Positions 7,221 through 14,957 of a DNA stretch of 17,837 bases are shown here, piece by piece. The number at the start of each line of letters is the position of its first letter. Position 1 is the first letter of the stretch. Position numbers and translations under genes: made by a program. The stretch covers positions 1 through 17,837 of the forward strand of contig CAIWDQ010000458.1 of the NCBI GenBank assembly GCA_903911455.1, in the 5' to 3' direction. The notes under the pieces were generated by a model that saw only the letters and a list, made by a program, of their open reading frames with translations, was not told the origin of the DNA and did no database searches. Origin of the DNA: an uncultured bacterium (GTDB lineage Bacteria > Bacteroidota > Bacteroidia > Bacteroidales > JACABE01).

Positions 7221-7970
7221 ATGAGTAAAGTTTATCACACTGGTCACGCGATCAACGTTGCCAATTTCCAGAAATTAATTGCTTATCTGATAGGCATTGG
7301 GGCTATTTACGATCCCGTAAATGCCCGGATTTTTATCCCTGCACTTAATGTAATGCTGGTACTTGCCAACGGTAAGCTCCAGTTAGTTAAGGACGCTTCC
7401 TCCGCTTTCGACATCGCCACCAACAACCGCGAAGTTGAATTTAAAAACATTAAAAAATTAGCCACACGTTTAGTTAATGCTTTAATTGCTTGTGGCGCTT
7501 CAAAGCAGACTATCGCTGATGCTAAAACGATTAACCGCAAAATCCAGGGTGGTCGTCATGGTGACTTAATCGTTGCTCCTGTTCCTACAACAGATGTTCC
7601 TTTAGATGCAGCTGCAACATTAGCTAAGAACATTTCAGTTTCTCAACAGAATTTTGATTTTGTTTTAGACAACATGCTTAAAATGTTAACCTTATTACAA
7701 AACGAACCATTGTACATCCTTAACGAAGTTGACTTACAAACAGCTAGTATCCTAATTAAAATTACCGGTATGCAAACAGCCAACAAAGCAGTAATTGATG
7801 CTACTCCAACTTATATCAACGCTATGGCAGGCCGCGACGTGGTACTGTATAAAGAAGATTTAGGATTAGTTGACACCGCCAAAGTTGTTAAATCTTATTG
7901 TTTATCAGTTTTAGAAACAGCAAACCCTGTTTATATAAAAATCAACAATCTTCATTTTAGAAATTTCTAA
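7221..7970 (+). CDS. Orphan helical two-half protein of unknown function
   Basis: I recognise this as a recurrent Bacteroidetes type of hypothetical protein, but no named domain. It has 249 residues and no signal peptide or membrane span. It falls into two all-helical halves joined by a Pro/Thr-rich linker (about 119-130, 'APVPTTDVPLD'). The first half opens with 'NVANFQKLIAYLIGIGA' and ends with 'IQGGR'; the second opens with 'SVSQQNFDFVLDNMLKMLTLLQ' and ends with 'LETANPVYIKINNLHFRNF'. Both halves begin with an N-x-x-F-helix pattern, so an internal duplication is possible. The 'NANKAVIDA...YINAMAGRDVVLY' region is the best-conserved part in relatives I remember. The gene has its own terminator (7982-8018) and is followed directly by a 21-bp repeat array. 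It is single-gene with no functional neighbours. Confidence 0.65.
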   Translation: MSKVYHTGHAINVANFQKLIAYLIGIGAIYDPVNARIFIPALNVMLVLANGKLQLVKDASSAFDIATNNREVEFKNIKKLATRLVNALIACGASKQTIADAKTINRKIQGGRHGDLIVAPVPTTDVPLDAAATLAKNISVSQQNFDFVLDNMLKMLTLLQNEPLYILNEVDLQTASILIKITGMQTANKAVIDATPTYINAMAGRDVVLYKEDLGLVDTAKVVKSYCLSVLETANPVYIKINNLHFRNF

Positions 7971-7981
7971 TAGATTAATTT

Positions 7982-8018
7982 AAAAATAGGTGTTAATAAA
8001 AATAGCACCTATTTTTTT
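7982..8018 (+). terminator. Intrinsic terminator after the orphan gene at 7221-7970
   Basis: AAAAATAGGTG (7982-7992) pairs with CACCTATTTTT (8006-8016) around a 13-nt loop, continuing into further T residues. It lies 11 bp after the stop codon. Confidence 0.85.
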
Positions 8019-8026
8019 ATGTAATT

Positions 8027-8276
8027 TAACTGAAACGAATAAAACTGCGAGTGCACGGATAAAACTGCGAGTGCACGGGCAATTTTTGCATCTGCACGGG
8101 TAGTTTTCCCGTCTGCACGGGTAATTTTTCCATCTGCACGGATAGTTTTAGTGAGTGCACGGATAGTTTTTCCATCTGCACGGATAATTTTTCCATCTGC
8201 ACTTATAGTTATAGCGACTGCAACTGTATTTCTTCCATCCGCACGCATAATTCTTTCGTCTTTAAGTATAATTCTT
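8027..8276. repeat. 21-bp tandem repeat array with phased T-tracts (11 units plus a partial)
   Basis: Eleven consecutive units run from 8047 to 8276 after a degraded partial unit at 8027-8046. Unit starts are 8047, 8067, 8088, 8109, 8130, 8151, 8172, 8193, 8214, 8235 and 8256; only the first is 20 bp and all others are 21 bp. The consensus is CCATCTGCACGG followed by ATAATTTTT. The first five bases vary between CCATC and GCGAG/GTGAG types; the central TGCACGG is nearly fixed except in the last four units. Each unit ends in a T-tract, so the tracts recur every two helical turns. There are no spacers, so it is not a CRISPR. The minus-strand open frame across it (8009-8248) encodes R-A-D-G-K-type heptads only as a by-product. 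Confidence 0.9.
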
Positions 8277-8360
8277 ATTATTTTTTGTTTCCCACTTTCG
8301 TGAAATAAATAAAAAATAACATTGTTAATAAAAATAATCTTTAGGATGAGATTATTTAAC

Positions 8361-8368
8361 TAAATTTG
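8361..8368 (+). promoter_or_regulatory. Putative -7 promoter box for the helicase-nuclease operon
   Basis: TAAATTTG matches TAnnTTTG and lies 36 bp before the ATG at 8404. A TTTA at 8340-8343, 17 bp upstream, is a weak -33 candidate. The 21-bp array ends 85 bp upstream of this box. Confidence 0.5.
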
Positions 8369-8403
8369 TAGATTAAAATTAACATCAATTTAGAGATTAC
8401 AAA

Positions 8404-11400
8404 ATGAGTTTTACTGTATACAAATCATCCGCAGGTTCGGGCAAAACATTCACATTAGTAAAAGAGTATCTTACTATTGTATTAAACGATCCTAAAAAAT
8501 ACTCAGCCGTACTAGCCATTACTTTCACCAACAAAGCAGCTGCCGAGATGAAAGATCGTGTACTAAAAACTCTTAAAATATTATCGCGCCACAACCCATT
8601 AGAACCCGAAGACAACGACACTATTAAATTTTTGCTTCCTGACTTATTAAAGGCTACCAACCTTGACGAAAGCAAGATAGCCAAGCGTGCAACCATCGTT
8701 CTTGAACTTATTCTCCACAACTATACAGGTTTCGCCATCGGTACCATTGATAGTTTCGTCCACCGCATCGTTAAAACTTTTGCTCATGACTTACGATTAC
8801 CTCTCAATTTTAATGTTGAGATGGATGGTAATGCCCTAATTTCTCAAGCAGTAGATCTTTTAATTGATAAAATGGGCGACGATAAGCTCCTCACCGAAGT
8901 ACTATTAAACTATGCCAAATCAAAGGCCGACGACGATAAAAGCTGGAGGATAGATATTGATATAAAGAAGTTTGCCTCAATATTGCTGGAGGAAGACAGC
9001 CAGATGCACATTGATAAACTGAAAGATTTGTCTCTTAGTGATTTTAAAGACATCCTTAAAAAGATTACAATATTAGTTCAATCTTTTGAAAAGAAGCTTA
9101 AAAATATAGCTCAGGAAGTAGTTGATCAGGTTAAGAATCAGCATATCTCTATTGAATCTTTCTACTATGGTAAATCAGGAATTGTAAAGTATTTTTCATA
9201 CATCACCGAAAACAGATTTGATAAGTTAACTCCTAATACTTACGTTAATAAGACTATAAATGAAGACAAATGGTATGGAGGAAAAGCCACTTTTGATGAA
9301 CAAGCAGCCATTGGTGCTGTTAAGCCCTTCATAATTGATCATTTTAACAAGATTCAGGATATACTTGCCGAGGAATATTCAGATTATTCCATCAGAGTTT
9401 TGATTTTAAAAAACCTCTTCTCATTGGCAGTCCTCAACGAGATTGAAAAGATTATCAACGAGATGCGCGATAGTGACAACGTGCTACATATTTCCGAATT
9501 CAATAAAAGAATAGCAGAAATTGTTTTTAACGAACCCATCCCATTTATTTACGAAAGGATAGGAGAGAGGTATAAACACTTCCTTCTGGATGAATTCCAG
9601 GACACCTCTATCTTGCAATGGCAGAACTTGTTACCTTTAGTTGAGAACTCTTTATCCGAAGGCAACTTCAACATGGTTGTCGGCGACGGCAAGCAAGCTA
9701 TTTACAGATTCAGAGGTGGTGAGGTGGAGCAGTTCTCTAAATTACCCAACATACACAAAAAGCCTGATTCAAAAGTTGTTGACGATAGAGAACGCAGCCT
9801 TAATCAAAACTACGATCCCCAATATTTAAAAAACAATTTCCGTTCCAAAGCCGAGATCATTGATTTCAATAACAACTTCTTCAGAAGTATTTCCAACCTT
9901 CTGCCCGATTCATTAAAAGTTATTTATGATGAATTAGAGCAAAACTTTAATCCCGAAAACACTGGTGGATATGTTAATATCTCTTATGTTGTTAAAGAAA
10001 AAAACGATAATTACGAAGCTGATGTTTTCAATAAAATTAAAACGATTTACGTTGATTTATTAAACGATGGTTTTCGCAAAAAGGACATCACTATTTTATG
10101 CCGTAGCAATATACAGGCCAATGCGGTAGCATGTTTTCTTACATCCCAAAACATTGAGGTAATTTCCTCCGAATCTCTGCTTTTAAGCTCAAATTCTGTT
10201 GTTCGTTTCCTCATTGCTTTGTTAAAAACCATCGTCAATCCTACTGATAACATCTCAAAGGTGTTGGTTTTAGACTACTTATTAAATAATGATTTATTAA
10301 GTAGTAATAATGATTTGAAACAAATTATTTCGGAAGTTATCCCATTAAAATCTCTTAATAATAATAAGATTTTTGAAAACTATCTTAAGAAAAATAGCTT
10401 AGATTTTGATACAAATAAGCTAAGCTTACTTCCTCTTTTTGAACTCTGCGAAAACCTTGTAAGGACTTTTAAATTAAATGCTTCACCTAATCAATATGTT
10501 CAATTCTTTTTAGATGCTGTGCTGAGTTATAGTATAAAAAAGACAGCTAATCTAATTGATTTTCTGGATTGGTGGGAAGAGCAAAAGAATAAGCTTTCGC
10601 TAAAGACACCTGAGGGTTTGGATGCCGTTACAATTATGACGATTCATAAATCTAAAGGCTTGGAATTCCCTGCAGTTATATTCCCGTTTGCAGAAGATAA
10701 ACAGCGTAATACAAAAAATTACACCTGGATTGAACCTCATGATTCAGAGCTTCCAAATCTCAAAACTGCTCTCTTAAATATTAATAAATCTCTTGATGAA
10801 ACTAGCTTCAAGATAGTGTATGATGACGAAAAAAATAAGTCGTTACTTGATTTGATGAATACCTTATATGTCGCATTGACAAGGCCTTCCGAAAGGCTTT
10901 ACATCATTACTACCTATCCTCCCAAAACTACTTCTGAAAATAGTTCTTTGCCTTTCCTTTTTACTAAATTTCTTAATGAAAAAGGTTTGTGGGATGATAC
11001 TATTGATTGTTATGATTTTGGGATACCTTCCAAATTCATAACAAAAGAAAAAAAGACACAGGAAGTTACGCAATTAAAGGAGTTTTTGTCAACAGATTGG
11101 CAGAAACGAATAATGGTAAGTCATTTAGCTCCAGAAAATTGGGATTCTATTGACCCTGATAAAAACAGGCGTTATGGAACTATTATACATGATATTTTAT
11201 CTCGGATAAATAGTGCATCAACTATTCAATCAACTACAGAAACACTTCTAAAACAAGGAGTAATTACTGATTCTGAAATGAAAGAGATCAATTATTTGCT
11301 TAAAAAACTTTTAGATAAAGAAGAAATTATTCTATTATTTGAAGATACTCTTATTACTAAAAATGAATCGGAGATACTGATTGCAGATGGTAGTGTCCTT

Positions 11401-11586
11401 CGCCCTGATCGTTTAATATTTAAAGAAAGTGAGCTCATAATTGTTGATTATAAAACAGGTAAGCCTGAAGAAAAACACAAAAAGCAATTAGAAGTTTATG
11501 AAGATGCCTTACGAGGCATGAGTTATCAGAATATAAGTAAGAGTTTGATTTATATAAATGAGAACCCTGAAGTAATTTCATGGTAA
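8404..11586 (+). CDS. AddA/RecB-like UvrD-family helicase-nuclease
   Basis: This 1060-residue protein combines a superfamily 1A helicase with a C-terminal RecB-type nuclease, as in AddA, and is predicted to process double-strand DNA ends for recombination repair. Visible helicase motifs are: Walker A GSGKT (11-15, in 'SSAGSGKTFTLVKEYL'), Ia 'AITFTNKAAAEMKDR', II DEFQDT (396-401), III 'GDGKQAIYRFRGG', IV 'NNFRSKAEI', V 'TIHKSKGLEFP' (His 748), VI 'YVALTRPSERLYI' (822-834). The nuclease motifs are complete: H929 (GTIIHDIL), D1002 (LRPDRLI), D1015 and K1017 (VDYKTGK), and Q1028/Y1032 (QLEVYEDAL). There is no Fe-S cysteine cluster around the nuclease as in Firmicutes AddB-type domains. An AddB partner is not adjacent. 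It is first of two genes, 13 bp ahead of the isoprenoid-synthase-like gene. Confidence 0.92.
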   Translation: MSFTVYKSSAGSGKTFTLVKEYLTIVLNDPKKYSAVLAITFTNKAAAEMKDRVLKTLKILSRHNPLEPEDNDTIKFLLPDLLKATNLDESKIAKRATIVLELILHNYTGFAIGTIDSFVHRIVKTFAHDLRLPLNFNVEMDGNALISQAVDLLIDKMGDDKLLTEVLLNYAKSKADDDKSWRIDIDIKKFASILLEEDSQMHIDKLKDLSLSDFKDILKKITILVQSFEKKLKNIAQEVVDQVKNQHISIESFYYGKSGIVKYFSYITENRFDKLTPNTYVNKTINEDKWYGGKATFDEQAAIGAVKPFIIDHFNKIQDILAEEYSDYSIRVLILKNLFSLAVLNEIEKIINEMRDSDNVLHISEFNKRIAEIVFNEPIPFIYERIGERYKHFLLDEFQDTSILQWQNLLPLVENSLSEGNFNMVVGDGKQAIYRFRGGEVEQFSKLPNIHKKPDSKVVDDRERSLNQNYDPQYLKNNFRSKAEIIDFNNNFFRSISNLLPDSLKVIYDELEQNFNPENTGGYVNISYVVKEKNDNYEADVFNKIKTIYVDLLNDGFRKKDITILCRSNIQANAVACFLTSQNIEVISSESLLLSSNSVVRFLIALLKTIVNPTDNISKVLVLDYLLNNDLLSSNNDLKQIISEVIPLKSLNNNKIFENYLKKNSLDFDTNKLSLLPLFELCENLVRTFKLNASPNQYVQFFLDAVLSYSIKKTANLIDFLDWWEEQKNKLSLKTPEGLDAVTIMTIHKSKGLEFPAVIFPFAEDKQRNTKNYTWIEPHDSELPNLKTALLNINKSLDETSFKIVYDDEKNKSLLDLMNTLYVALTRPSERLYIITTYPPKTTSENSSLPFLFTKFLNEKGLWDDTIDCYDFGIPSKFITKEKKTQEVTQLKEFLSTDWQKRIMVSHLAPENWDSIDPDKNRRYGTIIHDILSRINSASTIQSTTETLLKQGVITDSEMKEINYLLKKLLDKEEIILLFEDTLITKNESEILIADGSVLRPDRLIFKESELIIVDYKTGKPEEKHKKQLEVYEDALRGMSYQNISKSLIYINENPEVISW

Positions 11587-11599
11587 AATTAATTGAGAA

Positions 11600-12625
11600 A
11601 TGGGAGCTTTTAATGTATTAAAAAGAATAATTATTCTTCCTCGCATCTATTTTTCTTTAAAAAAGGATGTGAAGAAACAGAAATTATATCTGGAAGCGTA
11701 CCTCCCCGAACATTTAAATAAAGTCAATTTAAATAATGATGGAAGCGTTGATGAAGAAGATATTAGTAAGATAAAAAAGTATTACGGACTAGGTGTTCCA
11801 GCCATTCTTGGCGAATCATTTTGTACACTCCGTGGTTCAATTATGGATCAAAACGAAAGAGAATGCAGTACATTGTCAGGAGCTATAACAGGTTTATTTG
11901 ATGACTTCTTTGATAAAAACAGAACGAACGCTGAACATATTAAACAGATGCTTGATACTCCAGAAAACATTAATCCTATTAATGATAACCAGAAACTTTC
12001 ATTAGAACTATATAAGTTATTTCTTAATAAATTGCCAAATCAAGCCCTGACAAAGGAATTTATATCTAATATTTATAAAGTACAACTTGATACTTTAAAA
12101 CAAGAACAACCTACTATCACCAACCAGGAGATTTTAGACATAACCAATAGAAAAGGAGGCTACTCCGTGTTGTTTTTCAGGAGTGTATTTGGTCTTAATT
12201 TAGACGAATCTGAATATCATGCTCTTTTTAATCTTGGAGCATTAATGCAATTAGGTAATGATATCTTTGATGTTTATAAAGATCATAATAGTAAGATATA
12301 TACATTGGTGACACGCACTGAAGATATAAAAGAATTAAAAATAATCTTCATTAAACAGCATATTCTAACTAATAAATTGCTGCTATCAATGAATTACCCT
12401 ATTGAAAATAGAATGTTATTTATAAATAAAATAAACTTGGGTTTAAGCAGATGTTATGTATGCCTTAATCAATTAGAGAAGCTTCAGAAAAAAACTTCAA
12501 ACATATTTAATATAGAACTCTACACAAGGAAAGAAATTATTTGTGATATGGAAAAGCCATTAAATATTCTGAAATCATTATTCATTTTTGTAAAACAAAA
12601 TGAAATTTATAAAAAAGAAAACTAA
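11600..12625 (+). CDS. Putative class I isoprenoid synthase-like protein (squalene/phytoene-synthase-type fold)
   Basis: I cannot assign this 341-residue all-helical protein to a named enzyme, but it carries two aspartate motifs at the expected spacing for the class I isoprenoid synthase fold. The first is 'ITGLFDDFFD' (DDFFD, 101-105), resembling the DDxxD metal site. The second is 'LMQLGNDIFDVYKD' (215-228; N220, D221, D224, D228), resembling 'LQLtNIlRDvxeD' of head-to-head prenyl synthases or the NSE motif of terpene cyclases. Between them 'NRKGGYSVLFFRSVFGL' (183-199) occupies the place of the diphosphate- and substrate-contacting helix. No signal peptide is seen, although residues 8-20 are hydrophobic. 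An EF-hand/dockerin-like loop occurs at 43-54. The start at 11600 leaves 13 bp after the helicase-nuclease. The substrate and whether it is catalytic are unknown. Confidence 0.6.
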   Translation: MGAFNVLKRIIILPRIYFSLKKDVKKQKLYLEAYLPEHLNKVNLNNDGSVDEEDISKIKKYYGLGVPAILGESFCTLRGSIMDQNERECSTLSGAITGLFDDFFDKNRTNAEHIKQMLDTPENINPINDNQKLSLELYKLFLNKLPNQALTKEFISNIYKVQLDTLKQEQPTITNQEILDITNRKGGYSVLFFRSVFGLNLDESEYHALFNLGALMQLGNDIFDVYKDHNSKIYTLVTRTEDIKELKIIFIKQHILTNKLLLSMNYPIENRMLFINKINLGLSRCYVCLNQLEKLQKKTSNIFNIELYTRKEIICDMEKPLNILKSLFIFVKQNEIYKKEN

Positions 12626-12649
12626 GGAAGTGTATGGAAATGAATAGAT

Positions 12650-12662
12650 ATAAATAAAAAAT
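12650..12662 (-). terminator. T-run after the SRP RNA gene
   Basis: Immediately after the terminal stem of the SRP RNA the minus strand reads ATTTTTTATTT. The closing stem plus this T-run can act as the terminator. Confidence 0.5.
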
Positions 12663-12758
12663 GGGTAAGCTACTTACATCGCACCGCTCAACCACTTACC
12701 CTTGCTTCCTTCCGGATCTGGGGGAGTTCAGCAGGAGCTGGTCGTATAAGACTTACCC
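12663..12758 (-). ncRNA. ffs: Signal recognition particle RNA (4.5S RNA, small bacterial type)
   Basis: On the minus strand the sequence contains the SRP RNA apical signature: CCCCCAGATCCGGAAGG and then AAGCAAGGG, with the GGAAG tetraloop region and the asymmetric and symmetric internal loops that bind Ffh. The ends pair: GGGTAAG at 12752-12758 with CTTACCC at 12663-12669. The length is about 96 nt, normal for the short SRP RNA lacking an Alu domain. A TAATTTTG -7 box lies just before the 5' end (12763-12770) and a T-run follows the 3' end. With Ffh it targets nascent membrane and secreted proteins. Exact ends are inferred from the closing stem. Confidence 0.93.
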
Positions 12759-12762
12759 GCTG

Positions 12763-12770
12763 CAAAATTA
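12763..12770 (-). promoter_or_regulatory. -7 promoter box of the SRP RNA gene
   Basis: On the minus strand this reads TAATTTTG and is followed by CAGC and the first paired bases of the RNA, placing the start of transcription within a few bases of 12758. Confidence 0.65.
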
Positions 12771-12842
12771 CAAAATAATTCGTAATTTGGAAGTAATTTA
12801 ATAAATAAATTTTCGTTGGTTATATTTCAACAATAAATTTGT

Positions 12843-12850
12843 TAATTTTG
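12843..12850 (+). promoter_or_regulatory. Putative -7 promoter box of the six-gene envelope operon
   Basis: TAATTTTG matches TAnnTTTG and lies 43 bp before the ATG at 12894. A TTGG about 23 bp upstream is a weak -33 element. It is divergent from the SRP RNA promoter, 72 bp away. Confidence 0.6.
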
Positions 12851-12893
12851 CACCTGATTATTAATAATAAATTGAACTAAATTTTTAAACATT

Positions 12894-13430
12894 ATGGAGA
12901 ACATACAAAACGAAGAAATGGTACCTAAAAAGAGTATGAATACTAACTCAATGTATTATGGTTTGCTTACTAGCATAGCAGTTATTGTGTATTACTTAAT
13001 AACTTATGTTGCAGGTTTATCAATGAATGAATTTGTTAGTTACCCAGGTTACATTATCCTGATTGTAGGGATAGTTATGGGGACAATTGCTTATAGAGAT
13101 AAGCATAATGATAGGTTTTTAACTTATGGAAAGTCGTTTACTTCAGGATTTCTTATCGGACTTTATGCTTCAATAATTGGAGCAATCTGGACATTTATTT
13201 TCTTTAAGTTTATTGGCTCTGAATTAATTCCATTAATTCATGAAAAGGTTAGAATGGAGATGTTAAGAAAGAACCCAAATATATCTGAGGATATCATAAA
13301 TATGCAAATTAAGTATATAACTCCTTTATATATGGCAATTGGTACTTTCTTTATGTCAGTTGTATTCTCAGCAATTTCTGGATTAATAGCTGCTGCTTTT
13401 ATTAAAAAAGAAGAACCTCAATTGTTATAA
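12894..13430 (+). CDS. DUF4199 family membrane protein
   Basis: This 178-residue integral membrane protein of the Bacteroidetes DUF4199 family has no known function. Four hydrophobic spans are visible: about 23-45 ('YGLLTSIAVIVYYLITYVAG'), 52-68 ('YPGYIILIVGIVMGTIA'), 84-107 ('GFLIGLYASIIGAIWTFIFF') and 144-172 ('YMAIGTFFMSVVFSAISGLI'). Between spans 2 and 3 is the family signature 'YRDKHNDRFLTYGKSFTSGF', and between 3 and 4 a charged loop with 'MEMLRKNPNISEDIINMQI'. The start is the first ATG of the open frame and gives a short charged N-terminus. It is the first gene of the operon and is followed after 18 bp by a second, diverged family member. Confidence 0.85.
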   Translation: MENIQNEEMVPKKSMNTNSMYYGLLTSIAVIVYYLITYVAGLSMNEFVSYPGYIILIVGIVMGTIAYRDKHNDRFLTYGKSFTSGFLIGLYASIIGAIWTFIFFKFIGSELIPLIHEKVRMEMLRKNPNISEDIINMQIKYITPLYMAIGTFFMSVVFSAISGLIAAAFIKKEEPQLL

Positions 13431-13448
13431 TACAAATTTCAATAATTA

Positions 13449-13979
13449 ATGATATCAGAAAATAACAATATTACAATAACTACAATATCAATCCGAAATG
13501 GTTTGGTAGCATCTATATTAATGATGCTATTGACAATGTTATTTTTCTGGATTTCAGGTGCAGGTTCAAGTCCTGTAATCGTTTGGAATCATTTTATATT
13601 ATTGATAGTAATGTATTTTGGTGTTAGAAAATACAAACATACTTTTGAAGAAGGTTTAATTAGTTTTAAACAATGTTATATCTCAGGTCTGATAATCGGT
13701 CTGATAACTGCATTTTTCTTTGCATTGTTTATGATTATTTATACTAAGTATATTGATAAAGACCTTATAGCATTTTTTATAAAGGTTAATGAAGAAAAGT
13801 ATAAACATTATATTACAGGAGCTGAGTTGCAGAATCAGATTAATATTTTAATAAGATATTCAACTCCTATCTGGATGGGTGTAAGAGCATTTGTTGAAAT
13901 TGCTTTAGTAGGATTGTTTATGCCTTTATTGATGGGTATATTCTTTAAGAAAGAAAAAATAGAAGAAACTAATAATTAA
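13449..13979 (+). CDS. DUF4199 family membrane protein, second copy
   Basis: This 176-residue protein has the same four-span layout as the preceding one: about 14-37 ('GLVASILMMLLTMLFFWISGAG'), 43-57, 74-98 ('CYISGLIIGLITAFFFALFMII') and 142-168. The loop 'RKYKHTFEEGLISFKQCYISG' corresponds to 'RDKHNDRFLTYGKSFTSG' of the first copy, so the two are diverged tandem paralogues and may form a heterodimer. That inference comes from the pairing only. It is followed by the glycosyltransferase after 15 bp. The family's function is unknown. Confidence 0.85.
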   Translation: MISENNNITITTISIRNGLVASILMMLLTMLFFWISGAGSSPVIVWNHFILLIVMYFGVRKYKHTFEEGLISFKQCYISGLIIGLITAFFFALFMIIYTKYIDKDLIAFFIKVNEEKYKHYITGAELQNQINILIRYSTPIWMGVRAFVEIALVGLFMPLLMGIFFKKEKIEETNN

Positions 13980-13994
13980 TAATATCATAATTAA

Positions 13995-14951
13995 ATGGAT
14001 ATTTCGGTAATAGTACCATTGTATAATGAAGACGAATCTATTGGTGAATTAACATCATGGATTGAAAGTGTAATGACAATTAATAATTTCACTTATGAAG
14101 TTATTATGATTGATGATGGGAGTAAGGATAAGTCGTGGGAAGTTATTGAAAAACTATCATCTTCTAATTCTTCAATTAAAGGAATTAAATTTCGTAGAAA
14201 TTATGGCAAGTCAGCAGCATTAAATGTTGGTTTTGAAGCAGCACAAGGCGATGTTATTATAACAATGGATGCTGATATGCAAGATAGTCCTGACGAAATA
14301 CCGGAACTATTCAGAATGATTAAAGATGATGGTTTTGATCTTGTTTCAGGTTGGAAAAAGAAACGTCATGACCCTATAATGAAAACCATTCCTTCTAAGT
14401 TTTTTAATTATACTACCAGAAAAATGTCGGGTATTAAATTACATGATTTTAATTGTGGTTTAAAAGCTTATCGCAAGACATTAGTAAAAAGTATAGAGGT
14501 GTATGGCGAAATGCATCGTTATATTCCTGTGATTGCTAAATGGGCAGGTTTTGATAAGATAGGGGAGAAGTCAGTTGTGCATCGCGAACGTAAATATGGA
14601 TTTACTAAGTTTGGATTAGAAAGATTTATAAACGGTTATCTTGATTTATTATCTATTTCTTTTGTCTCTAAATTTGGAAAGCGTCCAATGCATTTCTTCG
14701 GCACTTTAGGAACTATAGTATTCTTTATCGGACTAATATCAACAGCTTGGTTAGGTTTTGAGAAACTTTATGCAGTATACAAAGGAGTAAGGGCACCTTT
14801 GATTACTACAAGTCCTTATTTCTATATTGCGATTGCTGCAATGATTATAGGAACGATGTTATTTCTTACAGGTTTTCTGGCGGAGCTTATTGGTCGATCA
14901 TCACCAACCAGAAATACTTATTTGATTGAAAAACGTATAGGAACAAATTAA
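13995..14951 (+). CDS. GT2 family glycosyltransferase, polyprenyl-phosphate type (DPM1/GtrB-like)
   Basis: This 318-residue membrane-anchored enzyme has an N-terminal GT-A domain: 'ISVIVPLYNEDESIGEL', 'MIDDGSKDKSW' (D40-D41), 'FRRNYGKSAALNVGFEAAQGD' and 'TMDADMQDSPDE' (D92/D94, metal-binding DxD, with the 'QDSPDEIPEL' extension of dolichol-phosphate mannose synthase-like members). An acceptor region follows with 'FNCGLKAYRKTLV' and 'HRYIPVIAKWAGF', then 'RKYGFTKFGLERFINGYLDLLS'. Two C-terminal spans (about 235-257 and 277-299) match GtrB/ArnC/DPMS layouts. The likely reaction is transfer of a sugar from an NDP-sugar to undecaprenyl phosphate; the sugar is unknown. It is third in the operon, 6 bp ahead of the heptose isomerase, which may indicate a shared sugar pathway. 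Confidence 0.88.
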   Translation: MDISVIVPLYNEDESIGELTSWIESVMTINNFTYEVIMIDDGSKDKSWEVIEKLSSSNSSIKGIKFRRNYGKSAALNVGFEAAQGDVIITMDADMQDSPDEIPELFRMIKDDGFDLVSGWKKKRHDPIMKTIPSKFFNYTTRKMSGIKLHDFNCGLKAYRKTLVKSIEVYGEMHRYIPVIAKWAGFDKIGEKSVVHRERKYGFTKFGLERFINGYLDLLSISFVSKFGKRPMHFFGTLGTIVFFIGLISTAWLGFEKLYAVYKGVRAPLITTSPYFYIAIAAMIIGTMLFLTGFLAELIGRSSPTRNTYLIEKRIGTN

Positions 14952-14957
14952 TTAAAC

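Noticed and set aside
8009..8248. Minus-strand open frame rich in R-A-D-G-K heptads
   Set aside because: A by-product of the 21-bp array. It starts inside the repeat, ends inside the terminator region and has no protein-like composition outside it.
8397..8720. Minus-strand open frame over the start of the helicase gene
   Set aside because: It is the antisense shadow of the Walker A region, which has unmistakable coding motifs on plus.
12655..12760. Terminator or attenuator for the isoprenoid-synthase-like gene
   Set aside because: The paired ends belong to the SRP RNA read on the other strand, whose core signature is clear. Any effect on the plus transcript would be incidental.
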